A stretch of 64,000 bases of DNA from Cristatella mucedo (lineage: Eukaryota > Bryozoa > Phylactolaemata > Cristatellidae), in contig WPIO01000009.1 of NCBI GenBank assembly GCA_009760855.2, forward strand, positions 2,854,501 to 2,918,500. The letters run 5' to 3'. A model generated the notes under the pieces. It did not search any database. It was not told the origin of the DNA and saw only the letters and a program-made list of their open reading frames with translations. Every line of letters begins with the position of its first letter. The first letter of the stretch is position 1. A program made the position numbers and the translations under genes. Below, in pieces: positions 1-12,214 of the stretch.

Positions 1-2180
1 ACAATCTAGTCGTAAAGCGAACGACGATCTACTAAGGAGCGGCTGCTTCCCTCTCAGGAAGCGCACGGTTCGCGCCGCCGCAGCCGCGCGCCGAAGCAGC
101 AGCGCCCCTTGCGTCGAGCCTCTACAGCCGCTTTGTGAATAAGATTACCCGTCGCGGGTAGACACTCGGCACGGGCTGCAAGCCTTCCAAAGGAGAGAGT
201 AGTAGTTAGAGGGAGTAGTGTCGGCTTCCGGGGGAGCGTGTGCGGCGGCGGCACCTTTCGGCTGGCTCCCTCCTTCAGCCAGACCCGTCGGGAGGCGGCC
301 CAGCTCCCAGCTCCTCAGCTGGTCGCCCTCGGCTGGCTACTACAGTCGCGATCGCCAGCCGCACTGTCGCGAAGGCGTTCGCATTCAAATCGGGCGCTGC
401 ATCTTGCGCGCTTGCTTGCGCGCCAGCGAGTCGCAGCGGGCCGTTCCTATTCTTGGCCGCTAGCGATTTCATCGCGCGTTTGCGCGAGCCTAAATTCGCC
501 GCCAGGCTGCGGGCATTCGTGCGACAGTGTGTGCAATACCTCCACCGGCAGGCGAGAGACGGCGGCAGGTGCTGCCTGAGAGGCGACGATTAGACAGACA
601 CTCAGAGCTCAGAGCCGCCCTCGAGGAGCGACGGCTACCGGGCGACGTCCCTGCTGCTACGGTTACGGGCTAATGCACCGCGCTCGGACGCGCGTTTCGC
701 CCGTATTGCGCATGCACTCGCGTGCGCGTGCGTCACCGTTAGTCACTACCGCCGGAGATTCGCCTGAGCTATGAACCGCCGAGTCAGCCAGTAGCCGAGT
801 GGCCGACGCCGGCGGAAGCCTGACGCGTTGGGGGCGCGGCCGGTGGCGGTACGAGCGAGCCTGGCGCGTGTCTGCGCGGTCCGCGACGCGGGCGGGTAAT
901 TACGCCGAACGCATCCGTGCGCAATCGCTGTACCGTCGTCGTCGCTTCCTGTGAAATGTCGCTTAAAGCGCTTCCGTGCAAGTGCTTGAACGGCGTGGCG
1001 CAATTCAGAGGAAGCGACGCTGCGAGCGGGCGCAAGCGACAAGAAGAAAGCGCAAAAGCGGAAGCACAAGAGCCCGGCGCTGCACTTCGAGAAGCGAAAG
1101 GCTCGCGCGTGCTCCATCATCATCTAGCTTCCTCTCGTGCGAGCGCTCGCTCTCTTGGCGCGGCGCTGCGCTTGGGTCGGGCTTGCGGCGGTGGCGGCGG
1201 ACTCCCCGTTTTTGATGAATACCATACTTGTGCCGACGTCGCGCATGACTCGATCTCGCCTTTGAAATGCCGAAAGCTTCCGCAGATGTGCAATGTCAGA
1301 ACTCTCTCCCATTCGCAGATTCGCTCACGAACGTAACCGGACCTTTCCAGACCTAAACAATTGTCAGTAGAACTGCTGCTCTTTAAAAACCCCAAGCATA
1401 TTGTCAATGTCCCGCTTTGCCTTGACTTCAAATGTGTGACTCCACAATTGCACCCTCAAATTTTGCCCAAAACAAGCAGTGGCGCAGTGACTGACTATGA
1501 CATTGGTTTCAAATGCTTTGTTAGAAAACGCTGTCTACACAGCATCGTAGCAATGCCACCATCCAGCCTATCTGTCACGCTTCGCGACGGATCAGCCGAT
1601 TCGCGGCTATTTCAAAATATATTGTTGGCGGACTACCCACGAAGTCGTTGTCAAAGTCTACACCAACCCTTTTAATCTTGGCCGCGCGTCTAGCGGCGAA
1701 CGCAGCAGCAAGTTGAACTCTGTAACCGCGCCGCTGTTGGAACTTTCTAGCGTCTTCTTCCGTCGAGCGCAAGAAATTCAGTTAGAAGCACTTCTCGCCT
1801 CTCGCAAAAGCCGGCACGGCCATGGCAAGCGGGCTTCCTCTTTACTGGTCAGCCTCGTCCAAAGCTGCAAGCCTGCCGCCGCCGCGCGTCGGATCTGGAT
1901 AGTGCTTTCGCCGCCCGCGGAATGGCCACGCCACGCATGGCAGTCGTAGTCAAAGCGACGCCGAACTCGGCGGCCTTCGAGACGGGCTCGCAGAGCTGCC
2001 TGGTCGCTGCTGCTGCACTCGCGAGACTCGGCCTCGCATGCAGCGGCGGCGGCGCGGCGACGGAAAGCGGGCAGGCCCACTAAAGGCGATATTCGCCAAC
2101 ACTCGCTTCGTCTAATGATTGGTAACAGATAATTAGTTAAGGATAATTCGAAAATAATTGGCTACTTGCTATAAAAAAAA
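1..2180. other. GC- and CpG-rich stretch with no supported gene
   Basis: The first 2.2 kb is very rich in G, C and CpG. Short open frames occur on both strands, but none shows a recognisable domain or convincing splice sites. It lies downstream of the PPP1R27-like gene (minus strand), so a third exon of that gene could be hidden here. I looked for the expected ankyrin continuation and did not find one. A promoter or CpG island for a gene to the left is equally possible. Confidence 0.4.
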
Positions 2181-2189
2181 TAATTCGAA

Positions 2190-2332
2190 AACAATTCGTT
2201 TGTATAGCGCCATAAGAGAACTTAATCTCTATTCAGGCGCTTTGCATTTGCCTCCGAGCTCGAGCCCACGACCTCAGCCAGACCTTAGTCGAGGCGAGCA
2301 CCACAACCGCTTGACCAATACGTCCTAACTCG
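2190..2332 (-). repeat. SINE family A, copy 1
   Basis: Read on the minus strand, this has a tRNA-like head (a 'cttgaccaatacg' region, then a B-box-like 'gaggtcgtgggctcgag') followed by a 3' end that matches the LINE 3' end of this window: aaagcgcctgaatagagatt, then aagttctcttatggcgct. The same structure recurs at 6085-6225, 54025-54165 and 22010-22140, so this is a dispersed family rather than a chance match. The shared tail implies mobilisation by the resident LINE. Confidence 0.75.
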
Positions 2333-2335
2333 CTG

Positions 2336-3384
2336 GCTTTAATGTCCTAACTCGGTACTCATTACACCGTTTCGAATTCAAACCAACTACGGGCTTACAT
2401 CGATCTCTGCGGCCTCCGTGCCTAAGGCTGACTCTGGGTAGGACCGTGGCCGGAGCGTGATGGCACGTCGCTGAGCAATGGACGTTGGGGCGCACGGCCG
2501 CTTAAAAAGAAATGATTGCTGCTGCTGCTGCTGCAGCTAAATGCGTCGGAAATAGTCAAAGAATAGGTGCACAATGCTGAATGATTGAAAACCAGCCGTT
2601 GCTAGCGGTGTGCAGCGACAAAGGCGAAATTGCAGTTCTTGGATTGATGGAAGATCAGCGACCTGCATCTGAGATCGCGACATTTTCAAATAGTCTTCGA
2701 CGCGTCAAAATCTCACCCATCTTCGCAGACACGCAAAGATATATAAATATATGCAGGAATGCCACCGGAACTGCTTGACCTCGCGTCTGCGGCTTTCATT
2801 AAGCGAGGAAAGCCGCTCGCGAAAGAGCCAGGGCAACGAGCACGCTGCCTGGGGCAACGCTGATGCGGAGGCGAGGCGAAGGCCCGAACGCCCCCCTCGC
2901 TCGCTCGGGCAGACGCGCGCGGTGGGCAGCGTCGCTTGCAGAAAGTCGCGCAGCGACGAAGGGCGAGAGATTCGGACGGACAGACCCTTCGCTGCAGCTT
3001 GCAGCATGGGGCACACCCACAGTTCCCCCCCTCCTCCGCGCGCGCTCAAGTTCTCAACGCGAGCGCGCCGGAAAGGGAGCGGGAGCGGCGGCCGCCGCCG
3101 CGGCCTGCGAGTCGCGCGGGCCACGGCGGCCACGCGGCGACGCAGGCGGACCGCCTAAGGTGACGGTCGGATCTCGCGACGCGAGGAGTGGCCGCGACGC
3201 GCGACGGCGCTGCCGCGGGTAGCGGAAAGCGGTAGCGGTCGCTTACCTTTCTAGACGTGCACAATTACCCAGCGGCGCATCGCTCGAGGGAGCGCTGCGG
3301 CGGCGGCGGTGGCGGATGCCGCTGGTTCAACGACCCGAACCGGCCACGTATTGGAGCTAGCGTCCGCGGCGCGTGTGCCTATAC
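2336..3384. other. No gene seen; GC-rich spacer
   Basis: There is a mixed-composition stretch with a short (GCT)n run near 2520-2533, and strongly GC-rich sequence from about 2800 to 3250. The open frames are typical CpG-rich shadows with no recognisable domain. Confidence 0.35.
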
Positions 3385-3500
3385 ATAGTTTTCATGGCTC
3401 CGTACGAGAACTCGATCTTTATCCGGGCGATTTGCATACGCTGCAGGGCTCGCACCACGAACCTTGGCGGTCAAAGGCGAGCACCTTACTCCAGGGCCAA
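3385..3500 (-). repeat. Diverged SINE family A copy
   Basis: The order of blocks matches SINE-A read on the minus strand: a 'gagcaccttactccag' head region, a 'ccgccaaggttcgtgg' B-box area and a tail resembling 'gataaagatcgagttctcgt'. Many substitutions separate it from the copies at 2190 and 6085, so it is an old insertion. Boundaries are approximate. Confidence 0.5.
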
Positions 3501-4122
3501 GCTAGGGTGGCTCGAATCGGCATTCTTTTGAGCAACTGTGCCACATTCCATGGCAGTTCGCTCGCGCGTTCTCGCGAGAAAACCGACTCGGTAGCTCGGC
3601 GAGTGGATTGTCGTCGGGTTGAGGAGGGTCAGCGTTTGGGACCGAACTTGGCAGCTTTCGCGTTCTCGAGAGCAAGCGTGCCGAATGCTCTGCCGATTGC
3701 GTAATACTCAACCTTATCGATTGAAAATCTTTCAAATACTCTCAGGAAAATGGACTGCACCGACCAAGCCCACGGCAACGTCCTTGTATCGCTATGACGT
3801 CAACTCCTTGGGAGCGTGCACCTGGAGTGCCTCGTTTGTGAAACCTGCCGAATTCACTCACGAAAAGTAGTTACGAAATCGTCTATTTAGCTTCGCGCTG
3901 CCGATTGGCGGGATTGCAAGCGATCGCGGTTACTCATCGATACCCTCACAAAAGGTACACGAACTTCCGGTCGGCAGGGCCGCTCCACCGAGGCGGCCTG
4001 CGTATCAGGGCACAAAGCGCAATCCCTCGCTCGGTCACGAGGAGCTCTGGAATAGCTCCGGTCCTGGTCTACAGCTCAGGCGGCGGCGATGCGCGGGGCC
4101 GGATTGGCCGAGCGCCGGGGTC

Positions 4123-4123
<1 letters not shown>

Positions 4124-4200
<77 letters not shown>

Positions 4201-4210
4201 GCAGCAGCAG
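4124..4210 (+). repeat. (CAG)n trinucleotide repeat
   Basis: Twenty-four uninterrupted CAG units (4124-4195) are followed by one AAG and four more CAG. The tract lies about 400 bp downstream of the second PPP1R27-like exon on the opposite strand. It can be read as polyglutamine, but the surrounding frame has no recognisable protein features. Confidence 0.95.
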
Positions 4211-4623
4211 CGAAACGCGCAGCGAAATGCACCGAGGAAGACGCCCGGCGGCGGCGGCGGCGGCGGCGCTCCGGCCGACCCGCTGCCGGTCGAGCGGAAG
4301 CGGGTCGCGCCGAGTCGAATCGCGATAATGGACGCGCCCGCCGCGCTCGACTGGCGAGCGAGCGCTGGAGGCTTCGCAGCGGCAGCTAATCGAAGCACGT
4401 CGAGCGCGAAAAACGCTTCCTGTCCTAATCGCGCCGCAGAGCGAGAGGCTTCGAACGGCGAGACGCCGAGACGGCCTCGCGGGCAGGCTCGCGGGCAGGC
4501 TCGCGCGCGGGCCGACTCCGAGTGCCCGCGAGTGCCCTCGGCTCTCACCGCTCGGCACGACTGAGAGATCTAATCGTAGCAGGAGCCGCTGCGGCGGCGG
4601 CGGCGGCGGCGGCGGCCTCATAC

Positions 4624-4774
4624 CTGGCTATGGACGCGTGACCCACCGCGCACGCGGCGTGTAGCGGCGTCCACGAGTCCTCGTCGCGTTCGTTGACGCG
4701 CGCGCCGTGCTTGAGGAAGAGTCGCGCGGCGGTGAAGTTGCCGTCGAGCACCGCCTGATGGAGCGGCGTGAGGC
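4624..4774 (-). CDS. PPP1R27: PPP1R27-like exon 2 (ankyrin repeats)
   Basis: A 151-bp exon encoding ankyrin-repeat consensus (TPLHQA and WTPLHAAC helices separated by the NERDED hairpin). The upstream acceptor is a good CCCGTTACAG. The donor GTATGAG is followed within a few bases by a (GCC)n microsatellite inside the intron. Confidence 0.8.
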
Positions 4775-5214
4775 CTGTAACGGGAAGCGAGTGAGCCGAA
4801 CGCTGCGGCTGCGGCGGCACGCTCTGCGCGCGCGACCGCGTCCGTCGAGGAGGGGCTGGGGCTGGCCAGACCGAATGAATGCGCTCGCTTGGCCGGGCGC
4901 CGAGCGCGTCCGCGCCGCCGCTCAGCTAGCGGCGGCGGCGGCGGCGGCGGCGGCGGAGCGAGAGCTTCGGCTCCAGCCGGCTGCGGGCGCGCGGCGCCGC
5001 CCGGCTAGCCATGGTCCCCTTCGCCGATCGACGTAACTGCCGCTCCGTCTTGCGGCCGGGGGCACGCTTGAAGCCAAGGAGAGTGGGCGAACTAGAGCAG
5101 CTGCGACGGACGAGGCGAGACGCATGAGGGAGATGGACGTGGTCTCCCTCTCTTTCTTCCCCCCTCTCCCTTCTCTCATCTCTCTATTTCTCATCTCTCT
5201 CTGTCTCTCTCTGT

Positions 5215-5250
<36 letters not shown>

Positions 5251-5267
5251 CTCTCTCTCTGTCTCAC

Positions 5268-5342
<75 letters not shown>

Positions 5343-5552
5343 CTCTCTCGAATGTGCGCCTGCATCTTACTTACCCGAGATGCCGATGGCGTTTAGGTCC
5401 AGCTGCTTGCCGACGGCGCGACGCCGAAGCATTGCGTGCAGCTCGTGCACGTCGTTCTCCTTGACGCAGTCCTCGAGCACTAGCTCGTCGGAGAATCGGA
5501 CGCGCGGCTTGCCCGGGTTCTGCTTCTTGAACAGGCTCGCACGACGGCTCAT
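4624..5552 (-). CDS. PPP1R27: PPP1R27-like protein phosphatase 1 regulatory subunit, exons 1-2 (partial)
   Basis: Likely ankyrin-repeat targeting subunit of protein phosphatase 1. Exon 1 is 5552-5375: the ATG at 5552 opens a basic N-terminus (MSRRASLFKKQNPGKPR) followed by RVRF, a canonical RVxF PP1-docking motif. Its donor is TCGG|GTAAGT. Exon 2 is 4774-4624, with acceptor TTACAG|GC and donor CCAG|GTATGAG. It carries one full ankyrin repeat (LTPLHQAVLDGNFTAA) and the start of a second (DEDSWTPLHAACAVGHASIA). The two exons join in frame through a split glycine codon and give 109 codons plus 2 nt. Vertebrate PPP1R27 is about 154 residues with the same order: RVxF-like motif, two ankyrin repeats, short tail. 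The 3' exon(s) were not found to the left and may lie outside the window. A MYPT/PPP1R16 relative is the main alternative. Confidence 0.8.
5150..5349 (+). repeat. (CT)n-rich microsatellite in PPP1R27-like intron 1
   Basis: Pyrimidine-only DNA with a nearly pure CT core at about 5218-5348. It fills about a third of the 600-bp intron. The long Ser/Leu-rich open frames over it are artefacts of the dinucleotide repeat. Confidence 0.95.
5375..5552 (-). CDS. PPP1R27: PPP1R27-like exon 1
   Basis: Start codon ATG at 5552-5550, then 59 codons plus one base, ending at 5375 before a consensus GTAAGTAAG donor. The RVRF motif sits near residues 17-20, about 40 residues ahead of the ankyrin region, as in PP1-targeting subunits. 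The intron starts next to a long (CT)n tract; on the gene's own strand this is a GA-rich intron start. Confidence 0.8.
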
Positions 5553-6084
5553 GATCGAATGCGCCGCCTACCGCTGCTGCCTGCCGAGGCGGCGCTGCTA
5601 CCGTCGTCGGGCCGACGCTCGGCGGCGGCGGCGGCGCGCTCTGGCGCTCAACCGGAACTCGCGTGCTCAGATTGCTCTGTCGTGGCTTCCGGGGCCCCCC
5701 TCCCGCCACGAGCAATAAAGGTTTATGCGCCGGCTGAGCCGCGTGCTCAGCGGCCTACCGGCGCCAGCAAATCGTTAGCGGGGGCGTCGGCAACATAGAA
5801 CGTTGCTCACTCCTGCACCGCTCGACCCCACGGCCGAGCCGTAACCGATACCCTTCAAGGGTCGCTTTCGTGCGGGCCTAAGCCAGGCGCCGCCTGAGGT
5901 CATACGTGAGACCGAGCCTCGGTGAAGTGGAGGCAGGTCAGGCAGGACCGCCGCGCTGGCTTCGCCTCATTCACAAAACGGACGACCGATCTCGGTGCCG
6001 GCCCCTCCGATTCTCCGTGGCCCTCTCCTGCTCCTACGATTCTCTGTGGCACTCTCATGCTCCTCCGATTCTCCCTTAAAAGAA

Positions 6085-6228
6085 TATAATTCATTTGTAT
6101 AGTGCCCCAAGAGAACTTAATCTCTATTCAGGCGTTTCACATATGCCACGGGGCTCGAGCCCGCGACCTCAGCCAGACCTTAGTCGGGGGGGGGGAGCAC
6201 CTTTACCGCTGGACCAAACCGGCTCGGC
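6085..6228 (-). repeat. SINE family A, copy 2, with internal poly(G)
   Basis: Same block order as the copy at 2190-2332: LINE-like tail, 'ctcgagcccgcgacctcag' (B-box complement), 'ccagaccttagtcg', then a tRNA-like head. At 6186-6195 ten G residues replace the 'gaggcg' seen in copy 1, so the G-run arose after insertion. Confidence 0.75.
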
Positions 6229-6532
6229 CTCTCCTCCATTCTCGCTCTCCTTTCTTCCCCCTCTCACTTCTATGCCTTCTCCCCGCCTGCCTTGAATATA
6301 TCTCTCTCACCTGTCTCTGTCTGCCTATCTCTTGAGAGACGATGCTGGGAGACATTTGCACAAGCAATGTGGGCGGCACCTGATGACAAACCCGACTAAC
6401 TGAAGTCGATATCCTACAGCAGCTGCCCGAAGGTTGATTATAATCGGCGGAAGTCGCATTTGGGCCGGCGTCGGTCCTCAAGGTGACTGGGTGAAAGGGG
6501 AGCAGCTTGACCTAACTTACTCACCGCTAGCC

Positions 6533-6597
6533 GCCCGTGCAGGGCCGCCGCCGTGCAGGGCCGCCGCCGTGCAGGGCCGCCAATGCAGGGCCATGAA
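6533..6597 (+). repeat. 16-bp minisatellite
   Basis: About three and a half tandem units of gtgcagggccgccgcc, slightly degenerate at both ends. No coding role is seen. Confidence 0.8.
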
Positions 6598-6888
6598 GCT
6601 AGTGCTCGCTAGCGGGCGAGCACCCCCCCCCGCGATCGTACGGCGGCTCCAGGCAATACAAGTGGCCGAGCATCTCGTGGCGGCATCTTCTGCTGCGGCT
6701 CGTCATTTGCATCGCGTCGCGTCGGCGTCAAGGATGCCATTGCAGGATGCAGACGAGTTTGATAACTTTCAGTGCGAAGCAGTTGATGGGAAATGCGGTC
6801 CAACGACCAAAGTCTGTGAAGCTGGTGACCGTTGCTGGTTACCAACTAATGAGACCCGCAAAGGATGAGGCTGCAGGGATAAGATGAC

Positions 6889-7125
<237 letters not shown>

Positions 7126-7309
7126 GAGAGAGAAGAGCAGGATAGGGGGGCAGGGGCACGAGTATAGGGAGAGAGGGCTCAGGGGGAGGGGCAGAGGAAG
7201 GCCGAGCTGGAGGAGAAAGAAAAGTGGAAGTGGAACAGGCGCAGCAGGACAGGAGTTGGAGCAGGAGCACGAACAGGAGCAGCAGCACATGAAAGAAGAG
7301 CAAGGGTGT

Positions 7310-8020
7310 GGAAAGTAGGACTGGAGCAGAACAACGAGGCAGAGTCGGCTACTAAGGAAATCTTGATAAATTCTTGATTGAAATTGAATTGAATGAAATT
7401 CTTGAAAGTCTTGATAAATTGGTTACTTGAAAATACAGCTCGTGACTGAGTGACATCGAGTTCGAGGACTATTTGTTGCAAATCGTTGCATCGTTCGCTC
7501 TCTCCCTGCGTGGGTGCACTTTTCCAATCTGGTAGGCCGCTATTAACTAACAAGGCGACACGCTCGTCGTTCGGATGTTCGTGAAGAACGACTTCGCTTG
7601 CCAGGATGTGAACGAAGTCAACTGATTGTCTCGTATCCTGTCGCACGGGAGCCTAGCCAGTTGAACTCGTTTGATAGCGACTGTCCGGCCGTGCCTTAGG
7701 TTTTGCTCTGGCATTGGCAGCGACTCCCAGAATTCTCTTTGCTTGTGTTCAATGTCTTCTCAGCCAATCTGTGTAGCTAGAGTACTGTTGGAATTTGCTC
7801 ACTCAACATCCCCCAGCTGTCCAATCCGTTGTGGTGCGTTAACTTCTCGCTAAGCAGCATTAGACATTCAGACATTCAATGCCAAAGAAGCTCCAGTTTT
7901 TCTGCACCTCGTAGCTGCTTAAGGTAAATACATGAACACCTCTTAACTTGTAAGTAGGGGGAGCTGTGCCTATCGAAAAACATAGCGAAGCCATATGCCT
8001 ACGCAAATCAGCAGTGAAGA
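7310..8020. other. No gene seen
   Basis: Unique-looking sequence between two large microsatellites. There are no long frames with recognisable content and no SINE or LINE tail. Confidence 0.4.
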
Positions 8021-8023
8021 GGA

Positions 8024-8525
<502 letters not shown>

Positions 8526-8583
8526 AGAATGCAGCTGACTGTACAGTAATGTTGGCTGGCAGCTAAGCAAAACCCACAGCATG

Positions 8584-8584
<1 letters not shown>

Positions 8585-8636
<52 letters not shown>

Positions 8637-8706
8637 ACACACATACGCGCGAGCTCTATCTCTCTCTCTCTTTCTCTCTCGCTCTCTCTCTCTCTCTCTC
8701 CTCTCT
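8585..8706 (+). repeat. (CA)n then (CT)n compound microsatellite
   Basis: (AC)n at 8585-8642 and CT-rich sequence at 8658-8706, separated by a short unique stretch. Confidence 0.95.
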
Positions 8707-8709
8707 TCT

Positions 8710-10450
8710 TTTCTCCCACAGCGTCCCTTACTGGCTTACAGCAGGTCATCGAAGAGGGGTTTGCTCGAGCCACCACAGCTAAACCGTCATCAATCACTCT
8801 TAGCTACTTGTCGTGGAGCTACCGTAAACATGACCTCTCCTGTTGCGAGCACGTAGAACATGGATATGTCGAAGGAGCTAACGAAATACCACCTCGAACG
8901 TGATGCTGCACTGAAGTGACTTAGTATGCTGCCAGCCGGGGGGGGGGGGGTTGGGCCAATCGTCAGAATCCACGAGAGGACAGCTGCAACGCAGGAGCGA
9001 TTGTCAAGCTGGCCAAACGCAAGAAGCACCGAGGCTGGCGCTCTGCCAGCAAAAAAGTCGCGAAGTGAGCTGGCGTAGATCTGTCCCCATGCAGCCCCTA
9101 GCGGATGTAACGGCGAATGAGAGCTCGGTTGCAGGCACGCCCTCTGACACAGTGTGCCTCGGAGGGCAGAAACCCGAGCCGGCTCAGGCAAGGCGGCAGG
9201 AGATGGAGTCATCTGAGGCGCCCTGAGGCCGCCGCTGACCGTCCCCGAGACCGACAACGACTCGTCGATTGGTGTGGCTGTAAAGAGAAAGTAAAGTTGC
9301 AGCAGTCAACAGCTCGCAGCGGCATTTCATCAATGCGAAGCCACGAGGTGTGGACTCAAGTGCAAGTGGGCGCTCATACCCAGAACGGAAGAACCTCCCA
9401 GAATGAACATGAATGTGAACCTACAGGAAAAGCTGTGTGAAACAGATGCGTCCTTAGCTGAGACCTAGATCATGCAAAGTCAATGCAGGTGTGCCGGAAA
9501 ACGAAAGCCAGTTCCTAAGGGTCGATCGCGGAAAGATTTTAATTTAGTGGGAGGAGCAGTCGCGAGGAGGCTACACGAAGCAGCTGCCTCGCCGACGACC
9601 GCACATTGCAGTTTGTGGCTAAGGCAGGAGGCGAGTTAGTGGCTATCCGTGCAGATGATGGTAGCTCAAGGCTCGATCGACAAAAGATTTCGACTTACTT
9701 CGAGGGACGGAGAGATGACCAGCCGCTGAAGAGCGGGTAGCGCTCGAGAGCTCTCACCCTGGAGGTTCGAGGAGGTCGGATAGTGCTGGCGAGTGACGTG
9801 ACCTGTAAGCCGCACAGAGCATCTTGGGTCAACTACATGCTCAATAGGAAGCCGGTCAAGTTCAGACAGAAGTGGTGCGATGGATGTGACAGTCACGCCA
9901 TTGACGACAGACAAGAAAAGCTGCCGAGTTTGGCACCAGTCGCAAACTACTAAGGGCAGTCTTCGAGTTCTGAATGAAGAGAACGGCAATAACCTAGACA
10001 CGATGTCAGACAAAACGTCGACTTGCTTGGCTGTTAACTTGTAAAATACTCAAAAGCATTGCCATTTGTCCGAATTCCTCTGGATATTTCTCTGGCTCCA
10101 TATCCTGTGCTCCATTCGTGCGCAATCCGGGCAACTCAGCTCCCCGCGCACTGCTGACAGTGCCGCCATGCATTTTCCTGTCGACCTGCAGGGGGGGGGG
10201 GTATTTTTTTCCGATAGGGTATTGAAACTGAGGCAAAAAAATCAGCCGGATTATTACGTCTGATACTCATCATCCGTGGTTTCTGAATTTTAATGGCTAG
10301 GAGCCGATTTTTGGAAAATCTATGGCCGAGGCCGCATATAAGCCGTCGCCATTTAAAGGCAGTCAGTTGTACTTGCAGAGTTAGCCTCAGTATTTGAGCT
10401 CAAGGTCACGTAGTCATTGGTGGATTTCATGACCGTCGTTGAACGCCCTT
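8710..10450. other. No gene seen; contains poly(G) tracts
   Basis: Mixed sequence without convincing exons. It contains uninterrupted G-runs at 8938-8950 (13 G) and 10191-10201 (11 G). Confidence 0.4.
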
Positions 10451-10454
10451 CATC

Positions 10455-10740
10455 CTCAGTTGCTATCAAATAGACAGAATTTAGTGGGTCCCTGTGACTC
10501 GTCCTTCACGTGCTTATGCGTGCTGGCACTGTGCATACTGCCACTAACCACATTTGCATGCTGACCCTATGCATGTCACCCCTAACCATGTTATTCATGT
10601 TGTTTATCAAGCATGATGTTATTAACCATTCAATTGCATTTCTTTTTCTAGCAAATGTAAAGTGCCTAGAAAGGGATTGAGTTCTCTGAGTGCGCTTTAT
10701 TAAATGCATTATTATTTTTACTATTATTATTATTATCATG
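10455..10740 (+). mobile_element. LINE 3'-end fragment (5'-truncated)
   Basis: Begins in the last coding bases of the LINE ('cagaatttagtgggtcc') and covers its whole 3' UTR: 'gtgcatactgccactaacc', 'cctagaaagggattgagtt', then an imperfect (ATT)n tail. It aligns with 30370-30640 and 56665-56917. Confidence 0.85.
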
Positions 10741-10844
10741 TTATGGAGTGAACTTGCTACGTTAAGGTATGCGGCGCGCTCTTCCTCAACTGCCGCGCTC
10801 CGCTACTCTCGGCAAGCACCTGCCAAGCACCGCCGTATCTGCAC

Positions 10845-10995
10845 CTACAAGTCGATAGCTGTGACTCCATGGCTCAGGGCTTCACCGGCATTTGTTAGGG
10901 CGTCGGCTGAAACTAGCACCGCAATGAGCGCTGCTGCACTTGCGGCGTAATCTTGTCCGAACGTAGAAGCCGCTAACCCCGTTGATAACAGCATA
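10845..10995 (+). repeat. Anonymous repeat R-C, copy 1
   Basis: Matches 22835-22980 in order and orientation, with shared blocks such as 'gctcagggcttcaccggca', 'gtcggctgaaactagcaccg' and 'gaagccgctaa'. The two copies differ by substitutions and small indels. Nature unknown. Confidence 0.6.
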
Positions 10996-11884
10996 TACCC
11001 CATTCCTAATGACGCAGGGAAAGTCCACGTGGTAATATCAAACGGTGGCTACTGGTATAATGCGTACCGGCTATTAATGCTCAGATTTAGCGATTTAGCC
11101 GTAGAAGGATTTCTGAAACTTAAGGTAGGCGAAAAAAGCGATTCGATTATTCGCAATCAGCTGAAAATGCTGTAACTGATGCAACCGGTGACCATTTTCT
11201 GTACGGGGAGTTGATGTAGCAACTGTAAGTGCGGAACCGAAGGTAAATCTGGCGTTTCTTCAGTTTCGGAGAGTCTATACAAGTCAGTGTTGCCTATTAC
11301 TTTTGTGAGCGTTTAATGAATGCAGCACAGCTGACGCTAATAGAGACTTCATTATAGTTTTCAAAACATTGCGCTACATTGCGCAATGTTTTTTGCATTG
11401 AAGATAGCTCTTACAAAATGGTTTTTGAATATGGTTTGCATGATTTCTAGCCAGAACCTATCGTGGGATAGGCAGCACGCGAACACGTGGCTCCGAATCA
11501 TGCGGAAACAGAAGCGAAGCAGTGTCTAAGAGAGATTATCAGGAATGGAGCGATATCCCATTGCTATTGGACACGGCTGAACCGCGAAGTGAAAAAATAA
11601 ACTTTTTTTTCAGGCCAACCATACCTACCTTCAGGCCAGCACACCGTCCCGCGGTGGACAGACACGGGAGATTAGAGGTGCGGTAGAAAGAACACACCTT
11701 ACCCTGCTAAGGTAGCAGTTACCACTAGAAAATGTTGTGTGACCAGAAGCCAAGTGAGTGCTAGAAGAGTAGTGCTGCACGACTGAGCGTCTCTGAGCTG
11801 CAACTGCTGCTGAACTGACAGCGTTACGCTGACATCTCAAGAATGAGAGTTAAAATTAAAAGTTAAAGGTCAGCTTATTACGCA

Positions 11885-12032
11885 GACCCCTCATTTATAT
11901 AGCGGCAGAAGAGCCTTAACGGCTATCGTCGCCGCTTGCAGTGGGCAATGCAGGATCAACCGCTGCAGGACACGAACCTACGACGTCGGGTCGTGAAGAG
12001 CGAGCACATTAGCACTGGACTAAGACCCAGAG
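11885..12032 (-). repeat. SINE family B copy (minus)
   Basis: Reverse complement of the SINE-B body: 'gacacgaacctacgacgtcg' is the B-box region and 'ggctatcgtcgccgcttgca' the diagnostic middle block seen at 12940, 16170 and 43305. The head is degraded. Confidence 0.65.
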
Positions 12033-12214
12033 TACACCATGCACAGCACTCAAAAAGTATAGTGGCGACACATAGGGCCCTAGCGTGACTTGTTGAAAAG
12101 TATGCTAGGTGAGCCCTCACTGTAACTGCACATTAGCTCGACATTAATGCACGCCGATTCGTGAGAGCCTGTGGGAAATGGTGAAGAAGAGAGGATCAGC
12201 AAGGGTCAGCGGTC

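Noticed and set aside
746-1123. Minus-strand Asp-rich frame as the missing third PPP1R27 exon
   Set aside because: The DDDG motif is present, but the expected ankyrin continuation and a suitable acceptor in phase are not.
2581-2778. Plus-strand frame reading LLAVCSDKGEIAVLGL, resembling a WD40 strand
   Set aside because: Only 65 codons, no splice sites, no second repeat and a stop directly before the ATG; the likeness is too slight.
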